A stretch of 64,000 nucleotides of DNA from RGIG5579 sp045541915 (GCA_045541915.1 JAZQJZ010000032.1:166924-230923); one strand, 5' to 3'; counted from the first letter of the stretch, positions 41,626-50,443 are shown. Notes: generated by a model not told the origin, from the sequence alone. Translations and numbers: made by a program.

Positions 41626-42696
41626 TCACCTTTTTTCAGAAAGTTTTTTCACGACACAATCGCCCACTTCGCAGGTTTTGGCGCTTCCGCCAAGGTCAGG
41701 AGTAAGAGTGGTCTTTTCCATCAGCATCTCCTCAATGATGTCCAAAACTCTTTTTCCCCATTCCTCATGGCCGAAGAAATCCAGCATTTGAGAGGCAGAC
41801 CAAACCGTTGCCAAAGGATTGGCAATGCCTTTTCCGGCAATGTCCGGTGCAGAGCCATGAATGGGCTCAAACATCGAAGGATGCTTTCCTTCCGGATTGA
41901 GGTTGGCTCCGGCAGCCAGGCCCATTCCACCGGCAATGGCCGCACCAAGATCTGTGAGAATGTCGCCAAACAGATTGGAGGTAACCACGATCTGGAATCG
42001 GCCGGGATCCTTCACCATAAACATACTGGCGGCATCCACCAGAAGAGAATGGGTCTCAACATCCGGATATTCCTCTCCCACTTCCTTAAAAATCTGATCC
42101 CAGAACACCATAGAATAATTCAGCGCATTGCCCTTGCTGATGCTGGTCAAGGTTTTCTTTTCCTTTCTGGCAAGCTCATAGGCATAGCGGATTACTCTTT
42201 CACATCCAACGCGAGAAAATACACCGTCCTGGATCACCACCTCATTGGGCTTTCCGCGGAAAAGCCAGCTTCCGCTTCCGGCATATTCCCCTTCGCTGTT
42301 TTCCCGGACAAAGGTCATATCAATATCCTCCAGCTTCACATCCTTTAACGGACAGGGCGCGCCACGGAGAAGCTTCACGGGACGCAAATTGATATACTGA
42401 TCAAAGTGCTTGCGGATCACAAGCAAAAGATCCCACAGAGAAATATGGTCCGGAACACCGGGATATCCCACTGCTCCCAAGAAAATGGCGTCAAACTTTT
42501 CTAGCTCCTCCAGTCCGCTTTCTGCCATCATTCTTCCCTCTTTCAGATAATACTGACAGCCCCAGGGAAAATACTCAAATTCAAAACGAAAACTCCCGTC
42601 CAGGCGAGCAACCTCTTCTAAAACCTTGATGCCTTCACGAATGACCTCTGGGCCGATACCGTCTCCGGCAATGACCGCAATTTTATGTGTTTTCAT
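41626..42696 (-). CDS. Tartrate/D-malate dehydrogenase (isopropylmalate dehydrogenase superfamily)
   Basis: 356 residues. 'IAVIAGDGIGPEVIREGIKVLEEV' opens the NAD-dependent beta-decarboxylating dehydrogenase fold. 'FVRENSEGEYAGSGSW' with its R-E-N-S-E-G-E-Y and 'VTSNLFGDILTDLGAAIAGGMGLAAGANL' are present. The text 'DHISLWDLLLVIRKHFDQYINLRPVKLL' is typical of the tartrate/malate group (TtuC/DmlA) rather than leucine biosynthesis. It oxidises D-malate or tartrate to pyruvate or oxaloacetate products. LeuB function is less likely as no leu genes are near. Confidence 0.88.
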   Translation of the reverse strand: MKTHKIAVIAGDGIGPEVIREGIKVLEEVARLDGSFRFEFEYFPWGCQYYLKEGRMMAESGLEELEKFDAIFLGAVGYPGVPDHISLWDLLLVIRKHFDQYINLRPVKLLRGAPCPLKDVKLEDIDMTFVRENSEGEYAGSGSWLFRGKPNEVVIQDGVFSRVGCERVIRYAYELARKEKKTLTSISKGNALNYSMVFWDQIFKEVGEEYPDVETHSLLVDAASMFMVKDPGRFQIVVTSNLFGDILTDLGAAIAGGMGLAAGANLNPEGKHPSMFEPIHGSAPDIAGKGIANPLATVWSASQMLDFFGHEEWGKRVLDIIEEMLMEKTTLTPDLGGSAKTCEVGDCVVKKLSEKR

Positions 42697-42723
42697 AAGA
42701 ACCTCTCCTTTTTCGTTTTCCTT

Positions 42724-42752
42724 ATTATACCACCGACCCAGTCATAAGTAAA
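42724..42752 (-). promoter_or_regulatory. Promoter of the dehydrogenase-lysR unit
   Basis: Minus strand TTTACT (42747-42752), 17 bases, TATAAT (42724-42729), 27 bases before the ATG. Confidence 0.6.
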
Positions 42753-42803
42753 TCCAAAATTTATTTTTATGCTATAAATATTGTTTATATCTCAATTTTG
42801 AAA

Positions 42804-42834
42804 CAATTTTGTTGATTTTTAGCAATTTTGTTGA
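42804..42834. promoter_or_regulatory. Direct repeat upstream of the hexosaminidase promoter
   Basis: CAATTTTGTTGA occurs at 42804-42815 and again at 42823-42834, a 19-base period (about two helix turns); the second copy runs into the -35 TTGACT. It may be a regulator site, but the AT-rich context makes chance possible. Confidence 0.35.
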
Positions 42835-42859
42835 CTTTTTTTGTATTTCTCTATAAGAT
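42831..42859 (+). promoter_or_regulatory. Promoter of the GH20 gene
   Basis: TTGACT (42831-42836), 17 bases, TAAGAT (42854-42859); the ATG lies 41 bases on, after TTGGAGG. Confidence 0.5.
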
Positions 42860-42900
42860 TAAAATATATTTTACAATATGAATACAACTTGGAGGTTTTT

Positions 42901-44367
42901 ATGATTGAAAGAATCCTGCCTTCTCCCAAAAAGGTAGAAAAATTTGAAGGTGTAACTCCCATCGCTTTTTCAATGGACACCAAAAACGAGCCTTGGAAAA
43001 AGTATTGCGAAACCGCGTGCATCACATTTGAAAAGATGTTTTGCCGCCCTCTTACTGTCGCCCCCGGCGGCGCCACCTTGGTTTTGGATCCCACGCTGAA
43101 AGCGAAAAGCTACCGCATCGATTCCAGAGACGGTGTGATTCTTTCTGCTTCCGATGATGAGGGAATCCTATACGCCATTGCAACTTTTTTGCAGCTTGCG
43201 GCAGAAAAGAGAGGCAGAAGACCTGTGGAGAAGGACGGTATGCTGCAGATCGAGAAGGTTATCATAGAAGACTGGCCGGAGAAGGACTATCGCGGATTGA
43301 TGGTGGACCTTGCCCGTCAATGGCATCCTGTCAGAACCCTTCACAATTACATTGATATGTGCTTTATGAGCAAGATAAAATATCTGCATCTTCACTTCAT
43401 TGACAACCAGAACTATACCCTTCCCTCCAAAGCATTTCCCAAGCTGAACGACCCCGGACGCTTTTATTCCACAGAGGACATTGCTTCCCTAAACGAACAC
43501 GCCGAGCGCTGCGGCGTTGTGATCATTCCGGAATTTGAAGCACCCGGTCACGCTCAACAGCTGGTGGAGCGTTATCCGGAGATCTTTGCCAATGAAATTG
43601 AAGGCGGAAACGACGCGGTGATGTATACTGAGCAAGGTCTTGCCGTAACCGCAAAGAATGTTCTTTGTGCGGGCAGTGATAATACCTTCCGCGGCATTCA
43701 TACGCTTTTGGAAGAGATCTGCCAACTGTTTCCCAATGCTCCTTATATCCACATCGGCGGAGATGAGGCAAACATCAAGGTTTGGGATCTTTGCTCCGTT
43801 TGCAAGGATTATATGGAAAAGAACCACCTTTCCGGCTCCCATGAGCTTTACAGCGATTTTGTTGGCAGAGTGGCAAAGCTGGTTCTTGGGATGGGACGCA
43901 CTCCCATTGTTTGGGAAGGATTTCCAAAGGATGGTGTGGATCGCATTCCCAAAGAGACCATTGTCGTTGCCTGGGAATCGGTTTACCACCTGGCACCGGA
44001 CCTGATCAAAGCCGGATTTCAAGTGATCAACTGCGGCTGGAAGCCTCTTTACATTGTTCCCAGCCTTACGCGGAGATGGAATTATAAAGATATTTTCAAC
44101 TGGAGTGTATATCACTGGTCTCACTTCTGGTCTGCTTCTCCCACCTATTTAAATCCCATTAATCTGGACCCCACCGAACAGGTGATCGGCGGACAGCTTG
44201 CGGCCTGGGAATGCACCTATGAGCAAGAAATTTCACGTATCATTGAAAATCTCCCTGCTCTTGCCGAACGCACATGGACGGCAAGCAGAGTGCTGGATGA
44301 AGAAGCCTTTTGCGATCATCTCAACCAGATCACCAAAATGCTCGCTCTTCTGATCCGAGAGGTTTAA
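42901..44367 (+). CDS. Family 20 glycoside hydrolase (beta-N-acetylhexosaminidase)
   Basis: 488 residues from the ATG at 42901 (TTGGAGG 8 bases upstream). A GH20b N-terminal domain (1-120) precedes the TIM barrel: 'YRGLMVDLARQWHPVRTLHNYIDMCFMSKIKYLHLHFIDNQN', and the catalytic D-E pair in 'YIHIGGDEANIKVW'. It removes terminal GlcNAc or GalNAc from chitobiose, mucin or glycan chains. There is no signal peptide, so it acts inside the cell on imported oligosaccharides. Its own promoter and terminator. Confidence 0.92.
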   Translation: MIERILPSPKKVEKFEGVTPIAFSMDTKNEPWKKYCETACITFEKMFCRPLTVAPGGATLVLDPTLKAKSYRIDSRDGVILSASDDEGILYAIATFLQLAAEKRGRRPVEKDGMLQIEKVIIEDWPEKDYRGLMVDLARQWHPVRTLHNYIDMCFMSKIKYLHLHFIDNQNYTLPSKAFPKLNDPGRFYSTEDIASLNEHAERCGVVIIPEFEAPGHAQQLVERYPEIFANEIEGGNDAVMYTEQGLAVTAKNVLCAGSDNTFRGIHTLLEEICQLFPNAPYIHIGGDEANIKVWDLCSVCKDYMEKNHLSGSHELYSDFVGRVAKLVLGMGRTPIVWEGFPKDGVDRIPKETIVVAWESVYHLAPDLIKAGFQVINCGWKPLYIVPSLTRRWNYKDIFNWSVYHWSHFWSASPTYLNPINLDPTEQVIGGQLAAWECTYEQEISRIIENLPALAERTWTASRVLDEEAFCDHLNQITKMLALLIREV

Positions 44368-44374
44368 TTTCAAG

Positions 44375-44397
44375 AGCGATCTGCCATGCAGATCGCT
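44375..44397 (+). terminator. Terminator of the GH20 gene
   Basis: 10-bp perfect stem (AGCGATCTGC/GCAGATCGCT), CAT loop, then TTTTTT; 7 bases after the stop. Confidence 0.92.
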
Positions 44398-44416
44398 TTT
44401 TTATGCTTTTGATACA

Positions 44417-44445
44417 TTGACTTTTATGCCGTCGAATGCTACAAT
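44417..44445 (+). promoter_or_regulatory. Promoter of the M20 hydrolase gene
   Basis: TTGACT (44417-44422), 17 bases, TACAAT (44440-44445), 29 bases before the ATG; ribosome site TTGGAGG. Confidence 0.7.
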
Positions 44446-44474
44446 AAGATAAATCAATCTTTGGAGGATTTACA

Positions 44475-45890
44475 ATGGGTTATCAAGAGGATCTTTCACG
44501 TTTGGTAAAGGCACGTCAAGCTGAAATTGCAGACCTTTCCGACCAGATCTGGGATTTTGCCGAATCCCGTTTTCAGGAATTCAAATCCGTTGCTTTGCAG
44601 ATCGAATATTTTAAGAAAAACGGTTTTCGCATTACAGAAAATGTAGGCGGAGCCGCCACTGCCTTCATTGCAGAATACGGTAGCGGAAAGCCGGTTATTG
44701 GATTTTTAGGTGAATACGATGCACTCAGCGGTCTTTCTCAAAAAGCCGACTGTGACGAGCACTGTCCCATTACTCCCGGTGGCGACGGTCACGGTTGCGG
44801 TCACAACCTACTCGGCGGAGGTAACATTTCTGCTGTAATGGCACTGACCGATTATATGGCTGAAAAAGGGATTCCCGGTACGGTTCGTTATTACGGATGC
44901 CCTGCAGAAGAAAATGCCGGCGGCAAAGCGTTTATGGTTCGCGATGGCGCTTTTCAGGATTGCGATCTGGCCTTGACCTGGCACCCCGGCGCTATGAACT
45001 TTGTCAACGACAACGGTTCTCTTGCCAACTTCCGCGTCTTCTTCACCTTCCATGGAAAATCTGCCCACGCCGCAGGCTCTCCCCATTTAGGAAGATCGGC
45101 TCTGGACGCAGTGGAGCTGATGAATGTGGGCGTGAACTATATGCGTGAGCATATGATCGATCAGGCGCGCATTCACTATGCCGTTACCAACTCCGGTGGT
45201 ACCGCTCCCAACGTGGTACAGGCAGAGGCGCAGGTGCTTTACGCCATTCGCGCACCCAAGGTGACCCAGGTCAAAGAGCTTTACGAAAGAGTTTGTAAGA
45301 TCGCCCAAGGCGCTGCTTTGATGACCGAAACCACAGTGGAGATCCGTCAGGTGGCCGCTTATTCCGACTACATCGGAAACCAAGTGATCCAGGATCGCTT
45401 GAGATCGCATATGCAGGAGTCACTTCCCCTGCAGTACACCGAGGAAGAAATGGCATACGCTGCCAAATTCCGCAAGGTTATTACCGAGCTGGATGAATAT
45501 AATCTGAAAAACAGAGCGAAAAAATATGCCAAATTAACCAGCGAAAACCTGGAGAACGCTCCCATTTGGAACATACTTCTTCCTGATCTGCCCGGCGGCG
45601 GTTCTACCGACGTTGGTGATGTAAGCTGGGTTTGCCCCACCGGCTGGTTCCACGCGGCAACGCTTGCTGCCGGAACGCCCTCTCACGCTTGGCAGGTGGT
45701 TGCGCAAGGTAAGAGCAGCATTGCACACAAGGGAATGTTTTTCGCCGCCGGCGTTCTTGCCAAAGCCGGTTATGACTTTTTAACCGATCCCGCTCTTTTA
45801 GAAGCGGCAAAAAAAGCCTGGATCGAACAGCTTGACGGAGAGACTTATCCCAATGCGCTTCCGGCAGATGCGAAACCCGAAATCTGGTAA
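44475..45890 (+). CDS. M20-family amidohydrolase (AbgB-like)
   Basis: 471 residues. Metal-binding motifs: 'VIGFLGEYDALSGLSQKADCDEHCPI' (E-Y-D-A-L), 'GGDGHGCGHNLLGGG' with the catalytic GHGCGH, and 'GCPAEENAGGKAFM' with the glutamate pair. This is the p-aminobenzoyl-glutamate hydrolase subunit B/amidohydrolase branch of peptidase family M20. It cleaves an amide of an N-acylated or dipeptide-like substrate in the cytosol. Its partner AbgA is not nearby. It is flanked by a promoter and a shared terminator. Confidence 0.88.
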   Translation: MGYQEDLSRLVKARQAEIADLSDQIWDFAESRFQEFKSVALQIEYFKKNGFRITENVGGAATAFIAEYGSGKPVIGFLGEYDALSGLSQKADCDEHCPITPGGDGHGCGHNLLGGGNISAVMALTDYMAEKGIPGTVRYYGCPAEENAGGKAFMVRDGAFQDCDLALTWHPGAMNFVNDNGSLANFRVFFTFHGKSAHAAGSPHLGRSALDAVELMNVGVNYMREHMIDQARIHYAVTNSGGTAPNVVQAEAQVLYAIRAPKVTQVKELYERVCKIAQGAALMTETTVEIRQVAAYSDYIGNQVIQDRLRSHMQESLPLQYTEEEMAYAAKFRKVITELDEYNLKNRAKKYAKLTSENLENAPIWNILLPDLPGGGSTDVGDVSWVCPTGWFHAATLAAGTPSHAWQVVAQGKSSIAHKGMFFAAGVLAKAGYDFLTDPALLEAAKKAWIEQLDGETYPNALPADAKPEIW

Positions 45891-45900
45891 AAATGAAAAG

Positions 45901-45932
45901 AAAAATACGGTTGCTTCGCAACCCTATTTTTT
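45901..45932. terminator. Bidirectional terminator between convergent genes
   Basis: Stem GGTTGC/GCAACC with TTC loop, extended by AAAAATA/TATTTTTT arms, between the M20 hydrolase and the alpha/beta hydrolase genes. Confidence 0.8.
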
Positions 45933-45935
45933 CTT

Positions 45936-46697
45936 TTAGCCGGTAACATCGGTATTCTTCAACTGTTTATATTGAGAATAGATCCAATGCATTGCCAATT
46001 TCATATCAATTTGGTGTCCACCGTCAAATACATCCAAAAAGACTCTTGCCTCCGGATGCCTTTCCAAAATGGTGTGGAAAAGACGAAGACTGTGGGTCAA
46101 GGAAACGAGAGGATCAAATTTTCCGTGGAATATCTTCACATTTGCCTTGGCAATGGTATCTGCATAAGTAATGGGAGATCTTTTTCTCATTTCTTCCACA
46201 CTATTAGAGCAGCATTGCAAGAGACTGCTTCGGTATTTTTCTACTGTTACTTCTTTCTCAAACTGTTCCAGATCGGTCACAGGAACCGCCGCGCCAACGG
46301 CCTTAAAATACTCGGGAATCATACCTGCCATCAAAAGCGCCATTTGACCGCCGCCGGAAAAACCAAGGATAAAAATATTCTCCGGATCCACAAGATTCCG
46401 TTCGATCAGGTAGTCGATGGCATCCTTAATATCCTGTTTGGCATATTCCGAACCGCAGGCCTTGGTGCAGTCCTCATTGGAGGGAAGGTTCTTTCCGCGA
46501 AAGTCCGGAAGAAGAAGATTAAAATCATATTTTTCCGCATAAGGGAGCATATTTTTAATCTGATTGAATCGATTGTGACTCCAGGAGTGAAGTCCCACCA
46601 AAAGAGGACGCTTCTCGGGGGAATCGGAGGCATAAAACAAATTGGGCTGCATAGTGCCATCCAGCGTCGAACGAACCAAAATCTCTTGCTGTTCCAT
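45936..46697 (-). CDS. Alpha/beta hydrolase (prolyl-oligopeptidase-like/esterase)
   Basis: 253 residues. The nucleophile elbow is 'ILGFSGGGQMALLM' (G-x-S-x-G), the acid lies in 'KIFHGKFDPLV' and the histidine in 'DVFDGGHQID'. 'DAIDYLIERNLVDPENIFILG' is the usual S9/dienelactone-hydrolase lead-in. Probable cytosolic peptidase or esterase; no signal peptide. Own promoter. Confidence 0.82.
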   Translation of the reverse strand: MEQQEILVRSTLDGTMQPNLFYASDSPEKRPLLVGLHSWSHNRFNQIKNMLPYAEKYDFNLLLPDFRGKNLPSNEDCTKACGSEYAKQDIKDAIDYLIERNLVDPENIFILGFSGGGQMALLMAGMIPEYFKAVGAAVPVTDLEQFEKEVTVEKYRSSLLQCCSNSVEEMRKRSPITYADTIAKANVKIFHGKFDPLVSLTHSLRLFHTILERHPEARVFLDVFDGGHQIDMKLAMHWIYSQYKQLKNTDVTG

Positions 46698-46756
46698 AGT
46701 TTCACCTTTTCTTGCATTGTTTTTTCATCGGATCGTTACTTCCAATCACGAAAAGA

Positions 46757-46785
46757 ATTATAGCATAATAGAAAAAATAGTGCAA
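46757..46785 (-). promoter_or_regulatory. Promoter of the alpha/beta hydrolase gene
   Basis: Minus strand TTGCAC (46780-46785), 17 bases, TATAAT (46757-46762), 59 bases before the ATG. Confidence 0.65.
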
Positions 46786-46805
46786 GACATTGCCGAAAAA
46801 AGCCC

Positions 46806-48110
46806 TTACCGAAAGGAAAAGCCGTGATTGGCTGGGTTATCAATCAGATCTCCCCTTTGGGTGAAACGGGACCCGTGACAGGAACAATCCCAGGTATGCT
46901 CCTGCACATTATAATGCAAGGCGCATCCCAGATGGGGACACCGGGGACGTGTAGGGGTAATAAAGCCCATCACAGTTTCCGCCAAATGAGAAAAAAGCTC
47001 CGGATGCCAAATGCTGCGAGATGGATTGAACACGCTCTCCCACTGGCTCCTTTTTCCTTGCACCAGTTGTGTAAGACACCTTGCCGCGGCCATTGCGTTG
47101 GTCATTCCCCACTTTTGAAAGCCGCTTGCTACATACCAATTTGGTGTTCTGCTGGAATATCGGCCAATATAGGGAATATGATCCAAGGGCATACAATCCT
47201 GAGTTGCCCACCGAAAAACCTCCTTTGCCGAAGGATAAAAAAGCCCGGAAGCCCGTTCCAGCTCTTCCCAATTGCCGCCCTGTTTTCCGGTACGGTGACT
47301 GCCGCCGCCCAGAAGCAGAAGATTGCGATAATTTCGAAAAGAAAGTCCCTTTTCATCTTCATCCACATACATTCCATGCACTTGATCTGCTCCCTCCAGA
47401 GCAAGTACATACGAACGGCTTTGATACTGCTTTAAAAAATAGGAGCCGTGCCTGTTGAGGAACGGAAAATGTGTTGCGACAATGACCTTTTTTGCGCAAA
47501 TGGTTCCATTTTTGGTATGAGCCACATTGCCTTGCAGATTCAAAACCCTTGTATTTTCGTATATGGGTAGATCCTTGGCAACAGAATACAAAAATTTCAA
47601 GGGATGAAACTGTGCCTGGTTTTCTACCCGGATTGCACCGGAAACAGAAAAAGGGAGAGAAAGATCCGTTTGAAAGGAAAAGGGACAGCCAATTTGTTCC
47701 AATATTTTTGCTTCTTGTTCAATCTTTTTCCGGTCGCGCCTGGAATATACAAAAGCCGGCTTGACTTGAAAGTCGCAATCCATTTGAGAGCATAAAATTT
47801 GAAACTCTTTCAGCGCTTCCTTTTGCGCGTGATAATACATTCCGGCGCGTTCGATCCCATATTCACGGGCGATCTTTTGGTAAATCAAGCCGTGTTGAAG
47901 GGTGATTTTTGCCGTTGTGTTTTTGGTGGTTTTTCCTCCGATCTCTTCTGCTTCCACCAGAATAAAAGGCACGCCCTCTTGCTTTAAATAATAGGCACAC
48001 AGAACACCTGTGATCCCCCCGCCAATGATCAAAACCTCGGTTTTCCGATCCCCCGCCAATTCCTCGAATTTCGGTTTTTCCGGGGCACTTTTTACCCATA
48101 AAGAATCCAT
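46806..48110 (-). CDS. FAD-dependent oxidoreductase with C-terminal Rieske domain
   Basis: 434 residues. N-terminal DAO/DadA-like fold with the dinucleotide motif 'VLIIGGGITGVLCAYYLKQEGVPFILVEAEEIGG' and 'IGRYSSRTPNWYVASGFQKWGMTNAMAAARCL'. The last 60 residues are a Rieske 2Fe-2S domain: C-P-H-x-G-C ('RCPHLGCALHYN') and C-x2-H ('CSCHGSRF'). Such fusions pass electrons from a flavin-bound substrate to an iron-sulphur centre; the substrate (an amine or amino acid) is not known. Cytosolic. A hairpin lies just upstream on the minus strand. Confidence 0.88.
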   Translation of the reverse strand: MDSLWVKSAPEKPKFEELAGDRKTEVLIIGGGITGVLCAYYLKQEGVPFILVEAEEIGGKTTKNTTAKITLQHGLIYQKIAREYGIERAGMYYHAQKEALKEFQILCSQMDCDFQVKPAFVYSRRDRKKIEQEAKILEQIGCPFSFQTDLSLPFSVSGAIRVENQAQFHPLKFLYSVAKDLPIYENTRVLNLQGNVAHTKNGTICAKKVIVATHFPFLNRHGSYFLKQYQSRSYVLALEGADQVHGMYVDEDEKGLSFRNYRNLLLLGGGSHRTGKQGGNWEELERASGLFYPSAKEVFRWATQDCMPLDHIPYIGRYSSRTPNWYVASGFQKWGMTNAMAAARCLTQLVQGKRSQWESVFNPSRSIWHPELFSHLAETVMGFITPTRPRCPHLGCALHYNVQEHTWDCSCHGSRFTQRGDLIDNPANHGFSFR

Positions 48111-48194
48111 TTTTTCACCTCTTTTTTTAGTAGTATGGATCTTTTACCGGGTTTTATCATCTTTCGCAGAGCAAGAATATTATGGAGAAAAAAA

Positions 48195-48211
48195 GACACG
48201 CTAAGCGTGTC
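48195..48211 (-). terminator. Terminator after the M28 peptidase gene
   Basis: Stem GACACGC/GCGTGTC with TAA loop, flanked by A and T runs (48188-48218), 4 bases past the stop of the M28 gene. Confidence 0.88.
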
Positions 48212-48221
48212 TTTTTTTCTC

Positions 48222-49442
48222 TTATTTTGGCTTTCGTTCCATATAAGCTTCCACATCCTTTTGAATCTTTTCGGAAATGGTCATAGGAACGGGAAATTCT
48301 AATGCATTTGCCATATATTCTGTAAATTTTAAAACAATTTTGGAATCGGCAAGGATTTGCTTTGGTGATACTGCCTTTTTTGTATCGGATGGGGTATGGA
48401 TCTTCACAAGGCCACCGGGGGCATACCGGGCAAAGGAGATGGCCGGGATCTTGTGATGCAAAAAGGAATTGGAATCGCTGGAACGGATCCCATAGCGAAC
48501 AGAACCGGAAATTCGCTTCTTTGCAAAGAAGCGCTGGAGAAAATCCTTCATTTCTTCATTCATACAGGAAAAAGCTACAAATTCTCCCATCACTGAGCCA
48601 AGCATATCCAGATTGATATTCAGAACCGTTTGTTTTTTTAGATTTTCGTGCATACGGCAATAAGCCAAAGAGCCAAGCAATCCCCTCTCCTCACTACCGC
48701 ACCATAGAAGACGGATCCGCCGACGGCAAGGATGCTTCGAAAAATACTGGGCAAGATGCAAAAGAGCAATGCAGGATGACATATTATCATATGCACCCAA
48801 AGAAAACTGCGTAGAGTCATAATGGGCAGAAATGACAATGGTCTCTTCCGTTTCCCCGTCAAGATCTAAAATAACATTATATGACTCGCCCAGCGAGCAA
48901 GATTGCTTCAGAGTGATTTGCGCCGTTTTGCTTTCGTTTTTTACAGCTTCAAAGGCATCTGCAATATGAATGTTCACCGCCGGAATTCTACTCTCTTCCG
49001 GTGTTTGATAACAGATCTCTCGGATGTTGATCTCTCGGTTGGAATCTGAAAGGAGACCGCTATAGGTAATAAAACCCTTGGCGCCGGAAGAGATCAGCTG
49101 ATCGTAAAGCTTATGCCCTAAAGCAAGATCGGTGAGAACGATTTTGTCCTTGCATTTTTTCAATGAGACAGGATCGGCGGAAGAAAGATAATAAAGCTTT
49201 CCCTCTACCTTTCCGGTGCCGGCTCCCCAAAACGCAGTGCAAGGGATCTCTTTGCCGTCGATGAAAAGCTTTTCTTCAAGGGTTTGATATATTTTCACGG
49301 GAAACGGCTCTAGATATGCCTCCAGATTCATTTCCTTGCAAAGTCCGGATAGATATTCGGCACACAGTTTTTCCTCTTTGGTTCCGGAAAAACGCACGTA
49401 TGAGGTTTCATTCAAAATTTGCTTTGCTTTTTTGCCGTTCAT
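48222..49442 (-). CDS. M28-family zinc aminopeptidase-like protein
   Basis: 406 residues. Zinc ligands: H and D in 'VISAHYDSTQFSLGAYDNMSSCIALL', and the E-E pair in 'LLWCGSEERGLLGSLAYC'; the later His appears in 'NSFLHHKIPAISF'. An inserted PA-like region (about 110-200) precedes the catalytic core. It resembles secreted aminopeptidases but has no signal peptide, so it should act on imported peptides. Own promoter. Confidence 0.88.
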   Translation of the reverse strand: MNGKKAKQILNETSYVRFSGTKEEKLCAEYLSGLCKEMNLEAYLEPFPVKIYQTLEEKLFIDGKEIPCTAFWGAGTGKVEGKLYYLSSADPVSLKKCKDKIVLTDLALGHKLYDQLISSGAKGFITYSGLLSDSNREINIREICYQTPEESRIPAVNIHIADAFEAVKNESKTAQITLKQSCSLGESYNVILDLDGETEETIVISAHYDSTQFSLGAYDNMSSCIALLHLAQYFSKHPCRRRIRLLWCGSEERGLLGSLAYCRMHENLKKQTVLNINLDMLGSVMGEFVAFSCMNEEMKDFLQRFFAKKRISGSVRYGIRSSDSNSFLHHKIPAISFARYAPGGLVKIHTPSDTKKAVSPKQILADSKIVLKFTEYMANALEFPVPMTISEKIQKDVEAYMERKPK

Positions 49443-49471
49443 TTTGCATCTCTTTCTTTCGATTTTTACTC

Positions 49472-49501
49472 ATTATAGCACCCATTGCCACTCCTTGACA
49501 A
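49472..49501 (-). promoter_or_regulatory. Promoter of the M28 peptidase gene
   Basis: Minus strand TTGTCA (49496-49501), 18 bases, TATAAT (49472-49477), 29 bases before the ATG. Confidence 0.55.
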
Positions 49502-49532
49502 GGATGGTTTTCAAACAAATATTATTTACAAT

Positions 49533-50042
49533 TTATCTGTTCGTTTTAAAATTGATCCCTGCTTTTCTTGCCTGAGCGCACAGATCCTTTGTCTGCAATT
49601 TGTACTCCTTGCCGTCCTTTATAAAATGCGTTCCGCATTGTCTGAATTCGAAAGGAACGTTTTTTCTGATACACTGATCTCTGATATCAAGCACCCAAGC
49701 ATAGTCAAGTGGCCTCGCATTGGGATCCGATTCCCCACCAACCACAACGAGCTCAATGCCATCAAGATATGGTTCCAGATCGACGGCTTCAATAAGCGGC
49801 TGCGCCGTTATACACTTATGCTTGATTGGAAGCTTTTCAAAGATTCCAATTTTGTAGTCTGAGGTCTTTTGATTCTCAACGGTACAGCAAACGGCCACAT
49901 TTTCATAGCCACCTCCCCAATCATCAGGAATACAAGAAAGAAACCTATCAATGCGCTTTGTAAGAAAAAGAAAGGTGCAATCCTTGCGTTCTTTGATCAT
50001 CTGCCAACATTCTTTCCGCCACGCATCTGCTTTTTGAGAGTA
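49533..50042 (-). pseudogene. 3' remnant of a DUF5131 (phage Gp37/Gp68-like) gene
   Basis: About 170 residues of C-terminal homology beginning 'QKADAWRKECWQMIKERKDCTFLFLTKRIDRF' and continuing through 'VAVCCTVENQ', 'LVVVGGESDPNARPLDYAWVLDIRDQCIRKNVPFEFRQCGT' to the stop. The family's N-terminal third, with the C-x-N/x-C-Y cysteine cluster and radical-SAM-like start, is missing: the frame instead runs into a hairpin and then a fragment of an unrelated gene. There is no believable start codon with ribosome site at the break. The remaining frame is undamaged, so loss is recent. Confidence 0.75.
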
Positions 50043-50046
50043 TGAA

Positions 50047-50081
50047 AAAACACCCGCAGTTTTAAAAAACGCGGGTGTTTT
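50047..50081 (-). terminator. Hairpin at the junction of two gene remnants
   Basis: 11-bp perfect stem AAAACACCCGC/GCGGGTGTTTT with a 13-base A/T loop, followed by T on the minus strand. It looks like a terminator carried along with a deleted segment; it is not expected inside a real gene. Confidence 0.75.
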
Positions 50082-50141
50082 CGTATCTTGCTTTACTGTT
50101 TTATAACGATGTCTCCTATCAGCCGTTTTTTTCTTATGCAA

Positions 50142-50431
50142 GGACACGTTAAAACGGCCGCCAACGTATGCCGGCATCGCCATAAAACGTCTGTCGGGCG
50201 CATTCAGAGGCATATTCGGGAACGGACTTTCCTTTGAAAATTTCATATAAATACCGTGTGAGTTTTGCTTATGTCCCCCCCATCACATAGTCTCCGGTGC
50301 TCAAAAGGCGGAACACCTCTTCTTCTACGTCGATGCAGCGCTGATAATCCAAAACACCGGCTTGAATCATTTCTTCTTCATTAAGATACAAGAAACTTGA
50401 TTTTTTCCCATAGAATTTCTTCTTTTTTCAT
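50142..50431 (-). pseudogene. 5' remnant of an ornithine cyclodeaminase-like gene
   Basis: Reading the minus strand with two shifts of frame gives 'KFLYLNEEEMIQAGVLDYQRCIDVEEEVFRLLSTGDYVMGG', then 'HKQNSHGIYMKFSKESPFPNMPLNAPDRRFMAMPAYVGGRFNV'. This matches the start of the ornithine cyclodeaminase/mu-crystallin family (the version called tyramine oxidase subunit B). One break is an extra G after 'KFL' (around 50389) and one is a seven-G run at 50275-50281. The protein stops matching after about 85 residues; the Rossmann NAD-binding half is lost. A living enzyme would make proline or a related imine from ornithine or lysine. Confidence 0.75.
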
Positions 50432-50443
50432 TAAAACCAAATT

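Noticed and set aside
49533..50042. Prophage, because DUF5131 is called phage Gp37/Gp68-like
   Set aside because: No integrase, capsid, terminase or lysis gene is present; the family also occurs on chromosomes.
49533..50246. A 237-residue single protein
   Set aside because: Its first 35 residues belong to ornithine cyclodeaminase-like proteins and its last 170 to DUF5131, with a terminator-like hairpin between.
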